A DNA stretch of 64,000 nucleotides from contig JAWNZC010000347.1 in the NCBI GenBank assembly GCA_035771165.1, positions 1,772,501 to 1,836,500 of the forward strand, in the 5' to 3' direction. Position 1 is the first letter of the stretch, and the number at the start of each line of letters is the position of its first letter. The translations under genes were made by a program, and so were the position numbers. This stretch comes from Paragorgia papillata. Lineage: Eukaryota > Cnidaria > Anthozoa > Scleralcyonacea > Coralliidae. The notes beneath the pieces are model-generated. The model did not search any database. It was not told where the DNA came from and worked only from the letters and a program-made list of their open reading frames with translations. This document shows positions 34,803-45,582 of the stretch, piece by piece.

Positions 34803-35074
34803 TTAATTTATTATCGAGTCGGATTTCTTTGTTCTTTCGAGGGCTTTATATCACATAAAGCCCTTGAATAATAATTAGAAACGAAATGAAGAAAAAAAAC
34901 AAGGAAAATATTTGTCCAAGGTGGAAAAAAAGAAAAAACTTTGTTGGAAAACCTCCTCAATAATAAATTAAGTCAGATAAATCCCTCGAACATCGGGATG
35001 TATGCGATATAAAGCCCTCCGTCCTCGGGTCTTTATATAGCATACATCCCTCGTTCTCGGGATTTATCTATTAC
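34803..35074. mobile_element. Foldback element family b, copy 2
   Basis: Same ends and order as 13,455-13,701, with the complete second hairpin: cgggatgtatgcgatata, loop with ccctccgtcctcgggt, then tatatagcatacatcccg-type complement, then ctcgggatttatctatta. Confidence 0.8.
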
Positions 35075-36028
35075 AAAGTTTACCTAAGTGAAGAAATTGT
35101 GTTTCCAATAAATCCAGAAAGCCTAATTTGCATAACATTTGCGGCAACACAACTATTTCTCTAGATATCTAATCAGAACAAGTATAAAACTCTTTAGTAA
35201 TCAAGACCACTACTAGAACTATCTAATGAACTAGAAAAAATCTCAGAAGTCTGCCGCAAAACCCTTTTATGGGAAAACTATGCAATTTAAGACTGTCGAG
35301 TCATTTAAGATTGCATTCAGTCACCTCGTTTTAATAACCTCTATGTATAAACATGCCAATAGACGAGGTCACAGGGGGCAGGTGCACCTAGGAAATAGTC
35401 GAACTTTGTAATCCAAACATCAACATTTGTTATCGATGAAAATAGGCACTTTTGCGCACCGTATCGTTTTAACAGGTGTGTAGCGTAGTTTGCCAAGTTA
35501 GGATGTAGATTATCGATATAAGTAGTATCTATGATTTCCCTTGATGCTACGCTAGGGATGATTGCCGAATAAGACTGACAGTAACTCAGGATGTAGCAAG
35601 CCATATTTGATCGGATGGGCCCACCCAAAACCTCTCTGAAGCAGCTGGGGATCGGTGTCGTAGCGGGAGGACGCCTACGAGAAGTTTAGATAAGACCATA
35701 GTCCACAGCAATCAATTTTGCGGCTGAACGTGTAAACATTTCTTAAATTTCTCCCTATATGATTAGTTAAATCGTGTGTCGTTAGCCAGAGTAAAAGACA
35801 TAAGGCTTGAGAAGTCATGTGGTGTCTAGTGTCTGTAGAAAGAGTTGGCATCAAATTTAAACAACGTTTATAAAGCATAGGTACGCACAGCGTGCATATG
35901 CATGCGTCTACAGGCCTTTAAAGGTATACTATACGTGTTACACGGTGGCCATGAGAACGTGTGCATGTACTATGTAGACGCAAAAAACGCGTAAATGTCG
36001 GGCTTTTCCATAGCAGAATATTACTGGT
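35075..36028. other. Unassigned sequence with an unrecognised 95-codon ORF
   Basis: The minus ORF 35,341-35,628 (starts MGGPIRSNMACYILSYCQSY) has mixed composition and looks more protein-like than its neighbours, but I recognise no family and see no gene structure. At 35,765-35,800 there is a relic of MITE family c (aatcgtgtgtcgttagccag, agtaaaag). Confidence 0.35.
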
Positions 36029-36295
36029 ATTGTATTGTATTGTATTGTATTGTATTGTATTGTATTGTGTTGTGTTGTGTTGTGTTGTGTTGTGTTGTGT
36101 TGTGTTGTGTTGTGTTGTGTTGTATTGTATTGTGTTGTCTTGTCTTGTATTGTATTGTATTGTATTGTATTGTATTGTATTGTATTGTATTGTATTGTAT
36201 TGTATTGTATTGTGTTGTTGTGTGTTGTGTGTTGTGTGTTGTGTGATAGAGTGGGGTGGGGCGTTGCGTTGTGTTGCGTTGTGTTGTGTTGTGAC
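36029..36295. repeat. Pentanucleotide array (TGTAT)n / (TGTGT)n
   Basis: Alternating homogenised blocks: tgtat, then tgtgt, then a mixed part with tgtct, then tgtat, then tgtgt-like. Cys/Val/Leu/Tyr-only ORFs here are artefacts. Confidence 0.97.
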
Positions 36296-36545
36296 TATAC
36301 GCTATACAATTTAATTATGTTAACTTGGTTTTAAAATTAATGTTAATTATGTTATCTTGTTTTGATGATGTCTTCTGTGCATCAGTAACATGCATGGTTA
36401 AGGAGCCCAAGGTTAAGCTTGTACCTCGCCACATATTTGGGGTATTTCATAAGTACAATACGCATGTCTGTAAACAGTAAAATTTGAGAGAATAATAAAG
36501 AATCCTCATTTTGGTCTTCCATCGTCGTCACAAGCCAGTATGTTA

Positions 36546-36905
36546 GGCCATGTCCACACTAAACACGAGATGCGGTTAGGCCTTTCGTCCACACTAATCC
36601 AGCGTCTTCGACCGAAAAGGGAGCGTTTCGAAAACGCTCTCCAGAATGGAGACATTCGAAGACGCCGTTTTTCTGCACCAGTGTGGACGGCAAAAACGAA
36701 GCTTTTGGAAAACGATGGTGTCACGATTATGTTATCTTGGTTTCAGTCACCTAGAACTATTCATTCATACCCCTGTAGATCTTTTTAGCGTTTTACTAAA
36801 CGGCGAAAACGATTCGAAAACGATAGTGTGGACGGAAAACTTTTGATACGTTTTCGATACGAGCTCTCTGTGTTCGTTTGGAAACGGTTTAGTGTGGACT
36901 TGGCC
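36546..36905. mobile_element. Tourist-like MITE with TTA target duplication, 360 bp
   Basis: tta|ggccatgtccacactaaac ... gtttagtgtggacttggcc|tta. Inside, tcgtccacactaatcc, cgtttcgaaaacg and agtgtggacgg recur in both orientations. No transposase. Confidence 0.85.
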
Positions 36906-37157
36906 TTAGATCAAGAGAAGATCAGTATGCCTGTTTAATCACGACTATATCTATCGGATAGCGGTAACAAAATACCTGTGGGAAAGGTTTTAGCAGTTGG
37001 TTGCACTCAAATTGATAAACGTTTTCCAATTAATCAGCGGGTTGCGTAAACCTTAATGAAAAAAACTGATATGATTGACTATATATTTCTACATATAGTG
37101 TGAATTAAGGAAGATCACAATCCAGTCATGTACAAAAACATTTTGTAAGTAATATAT

Positions 37158-37287
37158 CATACACGAGAAGCCGTTTATTATCTGATTTGAAAACACCGAG
37201 AAGTGTGTTGAAAACGAGGAGAAAGCCGAGTTTTTTAATTACTTCGAGGTGTTTTAAAATCAGATAATAAACTGCTTCTCGTGTATG
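37158..37287. mobile_element. 130-bp foldback
   Basis: catacacgagaagccgttta, ttatctgattt and aaaacacc pair with ggtgttttaaaatcagataa and taaactgcttctcgtgtatg. A related palindrome is at 44,768-44,852. Confidence 0.75.
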
Positions 37288-37289
37288 AA

Positions 37290-37625
37290 TTTGAATTTGA
37301 ATTTTGAATTTGAATTTATTAAATTTGCCACTTAACGTGTGGCAGGAGAGAGGAACAGAACTTTCGTCCCAATTGACACCAAACTCCTATGTGTAGACAA
37401 CTAAGACTTAGGTGTTGATTTTACGGAGGGAGGAAAACCGGAGAACCCGACGAAAAACCCTCGAAGCACAGGAGAGACCAACTAAACTCTACTCACATAA
37501 GTCCCAAGCTGGCGGAGAACGGGGCTATTCCCAAACGGTCACCCATCCAAGTACTAACCCCGTCCGACCGGGCTTAACTATTGGTGAGAGGCAGCGCCCT
37601 AACAGCACACGCCACCCGTGCTCTA
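37290..37625 (-). mobile_element. 5S-derived SINE, full length with A-rich repeat tail
   Basis: On the minus strand: leader gagcacgggtggcgtgtgct, 5S-like core, body with gttctccggttttcctccct, then an extended 3' region ending in repeated aaattcaaattc units (37,290-37,320 on the plus strand as gaatttgaatttgaattt). The repeat tail matches what target-primed retrotransposition leaves. Confidence 0.87.
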
Positions 37626-37987
37626 TATCGTATGGTATAGCTTCTCAAACAAATCAGTATTTAAAGAGAAATTTGAGCTAAAACTTTGTCTTAATTTATG
37701 GGCGTTTATTACCACATTTCATAACAACGTCTCGGTAACTGATTTCCATCATGTTTCCCTCATGAATTCTTAATGAGTTTGATAATTCTATTTATCGATG
37801 TTTTCTATACTAGGTTAATAAAATGATAGGAAAAAGTCACGGCCGACATCCAGCCGGAGTCGTCGTTGATTCTCTGACAAGAAAGCAATCAGACGTGAAA
37901 GGTGGCGCCTGCTGAGAATGGCGATTCGATTGACGCGACAGTTTGTGCAAATGGCAGTAGTTCTGTATTCGGTCATATTGTTGTGTG

Positions 37988-37994
37988 CATCTAT

Positions 37995-38033
<39 letters not shown>

Positions 38034-38036
38034 TTG
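37988..38036. repeat. (TTTA)n microsatellite
   Basis: About twelve ttta/attt units on the plus strand. Confidence 0.95.
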
Positions 38037-38079
38037 ACAAATTCGCCAAAGGCGGGTATCTTAGACAGTAGGACAAAAC

Positions 38080-38243
38080 GTCAACTCCACTCCACTCCAC
38101 TCTGACTCTACTCTACTCTACTCTAACTCTACTCTACTCTACTCTACTCTACTCTACTCTACTCTACTCTACTCTACTCCACTCCACTCCACTCCACTCC
38201 ACTCCACTCCACTCCACTCCACTCCACTCCACTCCACTCCACT
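38080..38243. repeat. Pentanucleotide array (ACTCT)n / (ACTCC)n
   Basis: Starts with actcc, changes to actct, and ends as a pure actcc block. Block structure resembles that of the tgtat/tgtgt array at 36,029. A short relative is at 59,297-59,342. Confidence 0.95.
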
Positions 38244-38713
38244 CTTTCTTCTAAATTCTTCTAATTATGTTGTTGTATCTGTTATTGTGAGGTCTTGCAA
38301 AAATTTCAAACCAGACGGATTACTGACTCGAGGCAGCTGTTTAGTCAACTGAATTGATAAATTAATAGTTTCAATGATGCTTGCCAGGATTCTGTATCTT
38401 TTTGGAATAGACTTTACCTTTACGTTGTATAGATTCTGTATATCCCATTTCCATGTGAAAGATTATTTATTTATATCCTTGTTTGTGTTTGATTAGACAG
38501 GGATGTTTGCTTTTCCGATGACTGTGTTTTTCTAGAATATTTTTTCGGTTCCTTAGACGTATTGTTATTAAATTTAGTATTTCTGGACAATTCTGGACCA
38601 CCCAGCTGATGGCTTAAGTTTACATACCAACCACTAATTTACCATCTGTATGCTGTTAAAGTTACGGTTGCACTGGCGTTAACTTTACACTGCATGCATT
38701 ACCTACAGTTGAA
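38244..38713. other. Unassigned sequence
   Basis: No recognisable feature. Confidence 0.35.
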
Positions 38714-38830
38714 GCCCCTCTTGTAAGCGACCACCTCGGAGATGTGAAACTGAAGTCATCGTAACTAGAGCTGATCGTCTACTAGAGCCACTGATCTATA
38801 TAAGTGACGAGAGCTCAAAAACAAAGGAAA
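38714..38830 (+). repeat. Dispersed repeat e, copy 2
   Basis: aagcgaccacctcggagatg, tgaaactgaagtcatcgtaa and gacgagagctcaaaaacaaa match the complement of 21,722-21,870. It contains cactgatctatataagtga, which also occurs at about 41,983-42,001. Confidence 0.6.
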
Positions 38831-39228
38831 CAGGCGCGCAACTAGGGGGGGGGTTGGGGGGGGGGGTTGCAACCCCTGCCCTTTTTAACCCCTGCCCTTT
38901 TTGTGAGACCTCTAATACTAGGTTAGACATTAGATAAACAGATAATTAATCGTGTTGTAGCACGCAATACAATTCTCCGCATAAATGCGAGACCAAAATA
39001 AAAATTTCCGCACCCGAAAATACGAGAAAAGCGTCCTAAAAAAGCAGGAAATGCCGTTTCAGAGACCCAAAATTCAAAAAATTTCCGGGGTACATGCCCC
39101 CGGACCCCCCTAGAATCTCCGCTTCCCACGCCACTGGCTTCTAGTCCCAAATTGTTTAGAATACTGAACGACTTTGCCCTTTTTTTGCGTTCAACCCCTG
39201 CCCTCGAAATTTTCTAGTTGCGCCCCTG
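38831..39228. mobile_element. hAT-like non-autonomous element with G-run end
   Basis: Ends caggcgcgcaactag and ctagttgcgcccctg (complement caggggcgcaactag), a CAGGGGCG-type hAT terminus. Just inside the left end is a run of about 25 nearly pure Gs (38,846-38,868). The interior includes ccccggacccccctagaatc and gaaattccggg-type blocks shared with 7,095-7,310 and 44,215-44,270. No clear 8-bp target duplication. Confidence 0.7.
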
Positions 39229-39759
39229 GGAAATGTCCAATTGGTAAATCTGAAAGGTTACCATTGTAAAGAAACTTCAACTTTACTTTTATTCTGCTTT
39301 CCAAAAATACTTTTGGTGTGCTAATGTAAACAGTTTACGTCTGCAGAGGGACAAGGTAAATATATCAGTTAGGCACTAATTATTAGTGCCTAATTATGAA
39401 AGACTTCATTTTTGAATAAACTTGACTAAAATGTTGTACGACACTAAATGTACTACTTCGAACAGCGCAGTGCCGCATTGCTGTTTCGCCGCAAAACTGA
39501 GTTGATACAGAAAGAGCACCGTCCCTTCATATTTAAACAACAACCAATGGGGCCGTTAATTCACACGAGAGCAAGACGCGACGTACAGTCGTACACAGCT
39601 AGGACTTGCCTTATATAAGATACGAAACATTTGTATAAAAGTTACAAAGACTTGCGTTCGCGTCTTGTATAAGCTGCAACTTGTTCATGCTTTCGTATAA
39701 ATGGCTCCAATTTCTGACAAGAGGTATGTGGTTGGCCAATTCCCTTTCAGAGGCTTTCA

Positions 39760-40095
39760 TTTGTCGAGACAAATCTTCTGGCGTTACTGTACAATAAAAT
39801 AACAAAGGGGCGGTTTCAGGCGACCCAGGAAGGGATGAAAGATGGAGGAAGGGATGAAAGATGGGCAGGTATAGGCCCTTAATACTATTATATCTCAGAG
39901 GTTCTCACTTGATCGGAATAAAATCGTCTCGCTTTAGACAGCAAAAATAACAAAGGCGCTTGTGTGGTGTGGTGTGGGAGTAAAATAAGCTTAGTTTAAC
40001 TCATTCTTTCTCACACAATTTCACTTGTCATGTACGATAGTCCAGCGTTAGACCGAGTAAAATAACGTGGGCGCGGTTTAGGTGCACGGGGAAGG
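39760..40095 (+). repeat. Cluster of diverged relatives of MITE family c
   Basis: Three cores at about 39,775-39,805 (tctggcgttactgtacaataaaata), 39,915-39,950 (ataaaatcgtctcgctttag, acag) and 40,035-40,065 (agtccagcgttagaccgagt, aaaata). Each is followed by aaaggcgc or gggcgcggttt. Confidence 0.6.
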
Positions 40096-40296
40096 GTTCA
40101 TATACAAGCAAGCTGGGGGCTGTCTTTGATGTTCTCTAAATTCCTTCAATCCCTTCTTCACATGTAGCCCATCATATTTTTTTGGGCTTTTTCTCTTGTT
40201 AAATCCCACTTCTCGCAATGAAAGGTTTTATAGACTATAAGTTTCTTGGATAATACATCTTAGCATTTTTAAAAGGTCCCTATAAATTTGCTAATA

Positions 40297-40551
40297 CCCT
40301 GCGAGCAGAGCCTTCTTTTTCCTTATTTCTTCTGCTGTATTCGTGCTGGTTTCCATTGCGCATGCATGTCAGTTGCTTGGTTACAATCTCGAACCCAGTC
40401 CCAATCAGAGCCGAAAACAAAACGAGAACCGGTTAAACGGGTCTTAAACGGGTTACTTGGTCCTAAATCTTGGACGAAGCCAAACACGAATACAGCAGAG
40501 CCTACTTTTCTTCCTCTCTCTCAGTGAAGAAAGAAGGCTCTGCTCGCAGGG
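40297..40551. mobile_element. MITE family h with TA target duplication, copy 1
   Basis: ta|ccctgcgagcagagccttct ... agaaggctctgctcgcaggg|ta. The interior holds caatctcgaacccagtccca, and ggttaaacgggtcttaaacg. Copy 2 at 43,313-43,603 is inverted relative to this one in its interior. Confidence 0.85.
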
Positions 40552-40599
40552 TAATTTGCTAACGAATCGCCGGTGTGTATGTAGCCAGATAGCTTGATT

Positions 40600-40696
40600 A
40601 ACTCATTCCTGTCCGAGGGCTTCCCCAGAGGTGAATAAAATCGTTTGGCGTTAGCCAGAATAAAATACCAAAGACCGATTCGGAGAGGTAAGAGTT
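40600..40696 (+). mobile_element. Short MITE family c, intact copy (97 bp)
   Basis: Ends aactcattcctgtccgaggg and ccgattcggagaggtaagagtt form TIRs (consensus aactc-ttcctgtccga). The centre carries gtgaataaaatcg, the perfect 16-nt hairpin-like tttggcgttagccagaa, and taaaatac. The whole unit is repeated at 14,192, 25,762, 25,851, 27,678 and 60,800. Confidence 0.85.
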
Positions 40697-41926
40697 AATC
40701 GCGTCCAACGACACGAATTGACCGATTTTTTAAGATTGTACTATAGGTACACATGTACTCTGGTTCCAGAGGAAAGTCTAGTAGGAAAAAAAAACAAATT
40801 AAAATATTAAAGTTAGTGGTAGAGTGAGGTATCGGACGAGCCTGCGAACGAGGCTATACGCGTCACTGACAAGCTGACGTCAGGAGACGTCCGTTCCTAC
40901 GGACCGTTTCCTACGTGTCTACGTCCGTTCCAGTCCTACGGCGTCAGATAAGTGCATTTGGCTTTAGTTCAGCAATGAATCATATACTGTAGTTTAACCT
41001 TGACTATACTCTGCCTGTGATTTAACTTTGGTAGAAACTTTCCAAATTTGCTTCACTATACACTACTGTATAAACAATAGGGCTTAAGACGATGAGTCAG
41101 CATTGAGATCATATATTATGTATTTATAGTGTTATCTCTCATATTCAGCGGTCCATTTAAAGGTCGTTCGTGTTCATTGAACAAAATTCAGGGAGAGTGT
41201 ATAAGCTTCAAACAGGATATACTTTGTGTAAAAGGTGGTTGGGGGAGTGTTTGGTATACTTCAGTTGCTTCCGAGAGATGAAAAACTGAATAGAAAAGCA
41301 GTCACGAACACGAGATTTATATAAAGACTACCAAACCGAATTATACGTAATTGGTATATTGTTTTCACTAGCTTGAAGTTGTTACAAAGTTTCAGTTGTT
41401 TTTGCTGTAAGTCTGAACTCCACTAGACGGGACTCGAAATCTCGAATATCGTAAACAACCTTGGTCTACCATCTGAGTCAGTCCAGTATCTCAACATACT
41501 CCCATCTGGAGCTCAGTTTTCTGACACCTGAGTTTAACTAAACTTACGACAATTTGTACAGCAAAAACACGAAACTTTAACCGAATTATAGTCGCAATGT
41601 AATTATAAAACATAAGCTTTCGGGGCAATGTTGTCAGTGTTCGCGTTTGCTTCAAAGAAAGTTTGCTTCAAGCATGTTTCATCATTAGTTCATTAGTTCC
41701 TTTTAGGTACGAATTAATTATTCATATATGTGGTTACTTCCTAATACGTATAGACAGTGGTCAGTGGCGTGTTTTTTGAGAAAAAACGAGGCGGCTGTTG
41801 TAGTGTGGAGGAACAAATATCCGGCGGAGCATTGACTGACCTTGAAAGTTTCCGAAACACGGTTTCTAGGCTAATTTAATCTCGTACTACCCATAGACAT
41901 AGTCGGCCGGCCAAGACTGCAAAATG
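40697..41926. other. Unassigned sequence
   Basis: About 1.2 kb with no gene, tandem array or TIR pair that I can find. Confidence 0.4.
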
Positions 41927-41930
41927 TTAA

Positions 41931-42250
41931 AGGTGCTGTCCAGTCCGTTCTGCGCATGATCCGCATCTTTGTTTATCGGGACCACTGATCTCTATAAGTG
42001 ATCGGGACCCTCAAACATGACATTCGTAGATAATTACATGAAGTACTCGTCTCAATGTAAACCGTTAGAAGCGACAATAAAGGCCTGACATTCAGTGTGA
42101 TTTCTTCTGAAAATGTTTTGTTTTGGGTACAAGTAATGAAGAGGAAGCAAGAAAAGCTTACAATCTTCAATAAGGTATCAGTAAATATTTTTATAAACGA
42201 AGAAGTAAAGATTAGTTTCGTACATGCGCAGAACGGACTGGACAACACCT
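41931..42250. mobile_element. TTAA-flanked MITE, 320 bp
   Basis: TTAA at 41,927-41,930 and 42,251-42,254. Ends aggtgctgtccagtccgttc, tgcgcatg and the complement catgcgcagaacggactgga, caacacct. Same target-site class as family f but unrelated ends. Confidence 0.85.
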
Positions 42251-42254
42251 TTAA

Positions 42255-43022
42255 CTTTGATGGCATTTTTTCTTTTGTTAGAAGCAAATAAACCTGCTAG
42301 ATCGCATCTAACATCAATAAACCTGAAGTTTAGAGGGGTTACCACGCGAGTTTTGGGATTTTAAAGAATTAATTTATAGTTTTTACTGGAAGCCTTGGGC
42401 TTCCGAAGTTGTATACCGGGCGGTACCGAGACGCGAGCGATACCTTTCCGACAATTTCTCGATAGTCGAAGTCGGACTCTGTCTGAAACTCGGAATTTCA
42501 AGAGGGAAATGATTTTAAAATCATGTGCATAATTTCATTTGGACTTTTCTCAAACTTTCTCAAACGCTCCAAAACTTCACGAGAAGGACGAGAAGCAAGA
42601 AATACGTATATAAGGTAAAGTTTAAACTTTTTTTACTAAGTGCAGTTGTAAAGCTTAAAAATAAACCGTGAAAGCACAACTTTGACAGCTTTTCTTCAGG
42701 ACAGAATTTTTGGGATTTGATGACAGTTGTTCTTTTATAAATATTTTTCATATTTCCGCATTTAATATCTTACTGTAACACTAAAACGTTTCAAGCTGGG
42801 CTTGGGATACAAATATCTCAAATATAATTATTAAAGACGTAATATAATTATTTGCATGCTATTCAGAATCAGTCGCCATGTCGTGATGTCGAATGGCGTA
42901 TAAATGAAAACTAAATTTAGTTATTTGGAAAGAAAAATATAAAGGATTTCTAGAATTTTTAAATCTTTCTTTATAGTAAATTTTTAGTATATTTTCTTGT
43001 ATTAATAAATTGATATATATGA
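42255..43022. other. Unassigned sequence
   Basis: No recognisable feature beyond short ORFs of about 60 codons. Confidence 0.35.
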
Positions 43023-43200
43023 GGTGTTGTGTAGGGGTGGTGTATGAGGGTGGGGATGTTTGTGGGGGTGGCGTGGGAGTCTAAGGGGTGGTGTGTGGGA
43101 TTGTGTGTGTGTGGCGGGGGGGGGGGTGTTTTGTTGAGGGGGGTGAGAGGGTGGTGTGTGTGAGGGTGGTGTTTGTGAGGTGTGGTCGGTAGGGGAGGTG
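43023..43200. repeat. G/T-rich low-complexity array
   Basis: Irregular ggtgtgtgggggtggtg units with several runs of four or more Gs on the plus strand. Confidence 0.85.
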
Positions 43201-43312
43201 TGAAAATTTTTTGAACAACATGAGCAGTATTTGTTGAATCAATGATAATGTTTCACCAATATTCTTCAGCTGCAATTAGCAGCAAAATTGTTTATGATAA
43301 AGTGAAAAGGTA

Positions 43313-43603
43313 CCCTGCGAGCAGAGCCTTCTTTTCCTTATTTCTTCACTGAGAGAGAGGAAGAAAAGTAGGCTCTGCTGTATTCGTGTTTGGCTTTGTC
43401 CAAGATTTAGGACAAAGTAACCCGTTTAAGACCTGTTTAACCGGTTCTTGTTTTGTTTTCTGCTCTGATTGGAACTGGGTTCGAGATTGTAACCAAGCAA
43501 CTGACATGCATGCGCAATGGAAACCAGTCACGAATACAGCAGAGCCTTCTTTTCTTCCTCTCTCTCAGCGAAGAAATAAGGAAAAGAAGGCTCTGCTCGC
43601 AGG
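43313..43603. mobile_element. MITE family h, copy 2 with extended inverted repeats
   Basis: ccctgcgagcagagccttct ... agaaggctctgctcgcagg. TIRs extend over about 60 bp because aagaaataaggaaaagaagg and the gaagaaaagtaggctctgct block are present at both ends. The interior matches copy 1 in inverted orientation (aaacaggtcttaaacggg-like). Confidence 0.83.
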
Positions 43604-43967
43604 ATTATAGTGAAAAGGTAGTAAATGCCGAGAATATTTTTGAGAAAATATGCTGATGTTTTGAAGTTTGAACAGTCTTTCACCAGAGTAAAATCTGATC
43701 ATAGTTGCTGGAACATGGAATATTTTTGTCATGAATGAACAAGCATGTTTACTATTTTTAACATGCCTGATTTAACGTGCTATTACAGCATTGATGACTG
43801 AACAATGTTTGCAATGACGTTACTTATGTCTGAACAAAATTATTGACAACATTGTTTATGTTGGACAACACAACATTGTTTATGCTGGCCAGCTCGACAT
43901 TGTTTATGCCATGGCCAGCACAGCAATGGACGTAGAGTGCCTGTGGACTATAAAAAATACTAGAGTG

Positions 43968-44045
43968 CTACATAATTATGCAGTGTTTTGGATAGAGCAA
44001 AGTGAAAAGGTGGTAAACTTTAGCAATGAAATACTGATGTTTTGT
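43968..44045 (+). repeat. Interspersed repeat, uninterrupted copy
   Basis: agtgttttggatagagcaaa, gtgaaaaggtggtaaacttt and agcaatgaaatactgatgtt. This is the same repeat split at 1-620. Confidence 0.6.
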
Positions 44046-45170
44046 GTGGAGCCTTTCAATGTACAATGAAGTTAACATTTTTTGACAGTCATTCAGTCAA
44101 GTGTGAAAATATTGGCCATTGGATCAGCTAGCAGCTAGAAATGCTTTGCATGGGACTCTGCACAGCCGTAGGAAGATGTTTCAGGTTAGGGATGCTTGTT
44201 GAGCACTGAAGGCGTGGGAACCCTCTAGAGGGGTCTGGGGGCACTCTCTGAAACGCGATTCCTGCATTTGAGGTTGGATATTCCTCTGTGCCATATACAT
44301 CTGTGCTAACTGGCATCAGAAGACTTGTGCTTTGATGTCGAATTTTTATGGATGCTCAGCCCCCCTGCTTCCAGCAAATAGGGGGTGCCAACCCCCCTGC
44401 TTTCCTATGGCCATGGGACTCTAGTCTGTACTGCATCTTGCATATGCAATTATTATTAGGCCCCCCCCCCCCACTTCTTGCTAGCACCAGGCCCCCCACA
44501 TGCTTAATCTGGCACTGCCCTTTCCTGTGACCATGTTTATCCGCGTGCATGTATTGTAGACAAAGTTCAAAAACTCATTAATAATTCATGAGGAAAACAC
44601 AAAGGAAATCAGTACCATGTCCGTGGTTTTATATCTGATAAAAAATCCTCCCGATTTACATAATCTTTAGCTTTGATTTTCTCGCCTTAGACAACGTTAT
44701 TTTTCAAACTTACTACGCCAATGAACTTACCAAATGGGTCGTTTTTGAAGCTATTTAAAACATTCGCAGTACGTGTTTTATCAGATCTAAAACACTCGGC
44801 TATCGCCTCGTGCTTTAAATCTGATAAAACACTGCTGCTCATGTTTTAAATATTACGTAAAGCTGTGTTGTTTTTAACAAGAAATATGTTGTAATAATCG
44901 GAAAAGGTTATTACAAATACAGTTGCGTGCAGGCTAATTACAACATTAACGTTATTTAGACATACCCAATAAAAGTGTTTTGCGTCCTGTTTTGCCCTTA
45001 CCAAAATTATGATTCAAACTCTTTGAAGTTGTAAAGAAGATCAGGATATCCCGCAGGAACATGTGGCATTTCCCAACATACGTCATATAGCGACCGTCTA
45101 TACTTCTATTTCCAGCAGTAAGTTCCGCTTCTGTTTGACGACACCGTTTTCTCCCATAACCGGATTATAT

Positions 45171-45173
<3 letters not shown>
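44046..45173. other. Unassigned, with relics
   Basis: 44,195-44,275 is a relic of the gggg-rich element (ctagaggggtctgggggcac, tctctgaaacgcgattcctg). 44,461-44,472 is a C run. 44,768-44,852 is a palindrome, gtgttttatcagatctaaaa...ttaaatctgataaaacac. Confidence 0.45.

Positions 45174-45229
<56 letters not shown>
45174..45229. repeat. (TA)n microsatellite
   Basis: About 50 bp of pure ta/at directly before the Penelope-like coding remnant. Confidence 0.95.
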
Positions 45230-45230
<1 letters not shown>

Positions 45231-45530
45231 GCCAACGACACCGAGTTGTCGAAACATATCTGGAAGATTGGAAACCGAGACCACCACATCAAGTGGTCTG
45301 TAATAAAGCACGTAGCGGCATACAAGGCAGGATCAAAACGATGCAATTTATGTCTGGAAGAAAAACTTTTATTGATGAAGGCAAAAAAGAAAAACTTTTT
45401 GAACAAACGATCTGAATTATTTTCGAAGTGTCGACACGTAAATAAACACCAACTTAATTAATGACGTAGCCAATGTATATAATGAATAGCAGAACCTAAT
45501 CTGTCAGTTGCCTGAAGATCGCGATAGCGT
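45230..45530 (+). mobile_element. Penelope-like element remnant, GIY-YIG C-terminal region and 3' end
   Basis: Open frame to the stop at 45,459-45,461 reads NDTELSKHIWKIGN, then YKAGSKRCNLCLEEKLLLM and LNKRSELFSKCRHVNKHQL. The TELSK-xIW, RCxLCLxEK and LNKRxEL...CRH series is the typical end of the GIY-YIG endonuclease region in Penelope-like retroelements. The rest of the protein is absent: the (TA)n tract sits exactly where coding homology stops. Downstream, gcctgaagatcgcgatagcg and tgaaactcggagtagcgac resemble the 3' sequence of such elements and recur in the palindrome at 45,583-45,706. Confidence 0.75.
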
Positions 45531-45582
45531 GAAACTCGGAGTAGCGACACAGCATCAAATCTTAATTATATATATATATATA

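Noticed and set aside
35341..35628. 95-codon minus-strand ORF as a gene
   Set aside because: Composition is plausible but there is no recognisable domain, conserved copy, promoter or splice context. Left as unassigned.
35961..36334. Cys/Val/Leu/Tyr-only ORFs of 83-117 codons
   Set aside because: By-products of the TGTAT/TGTGT pentanucleotide array.
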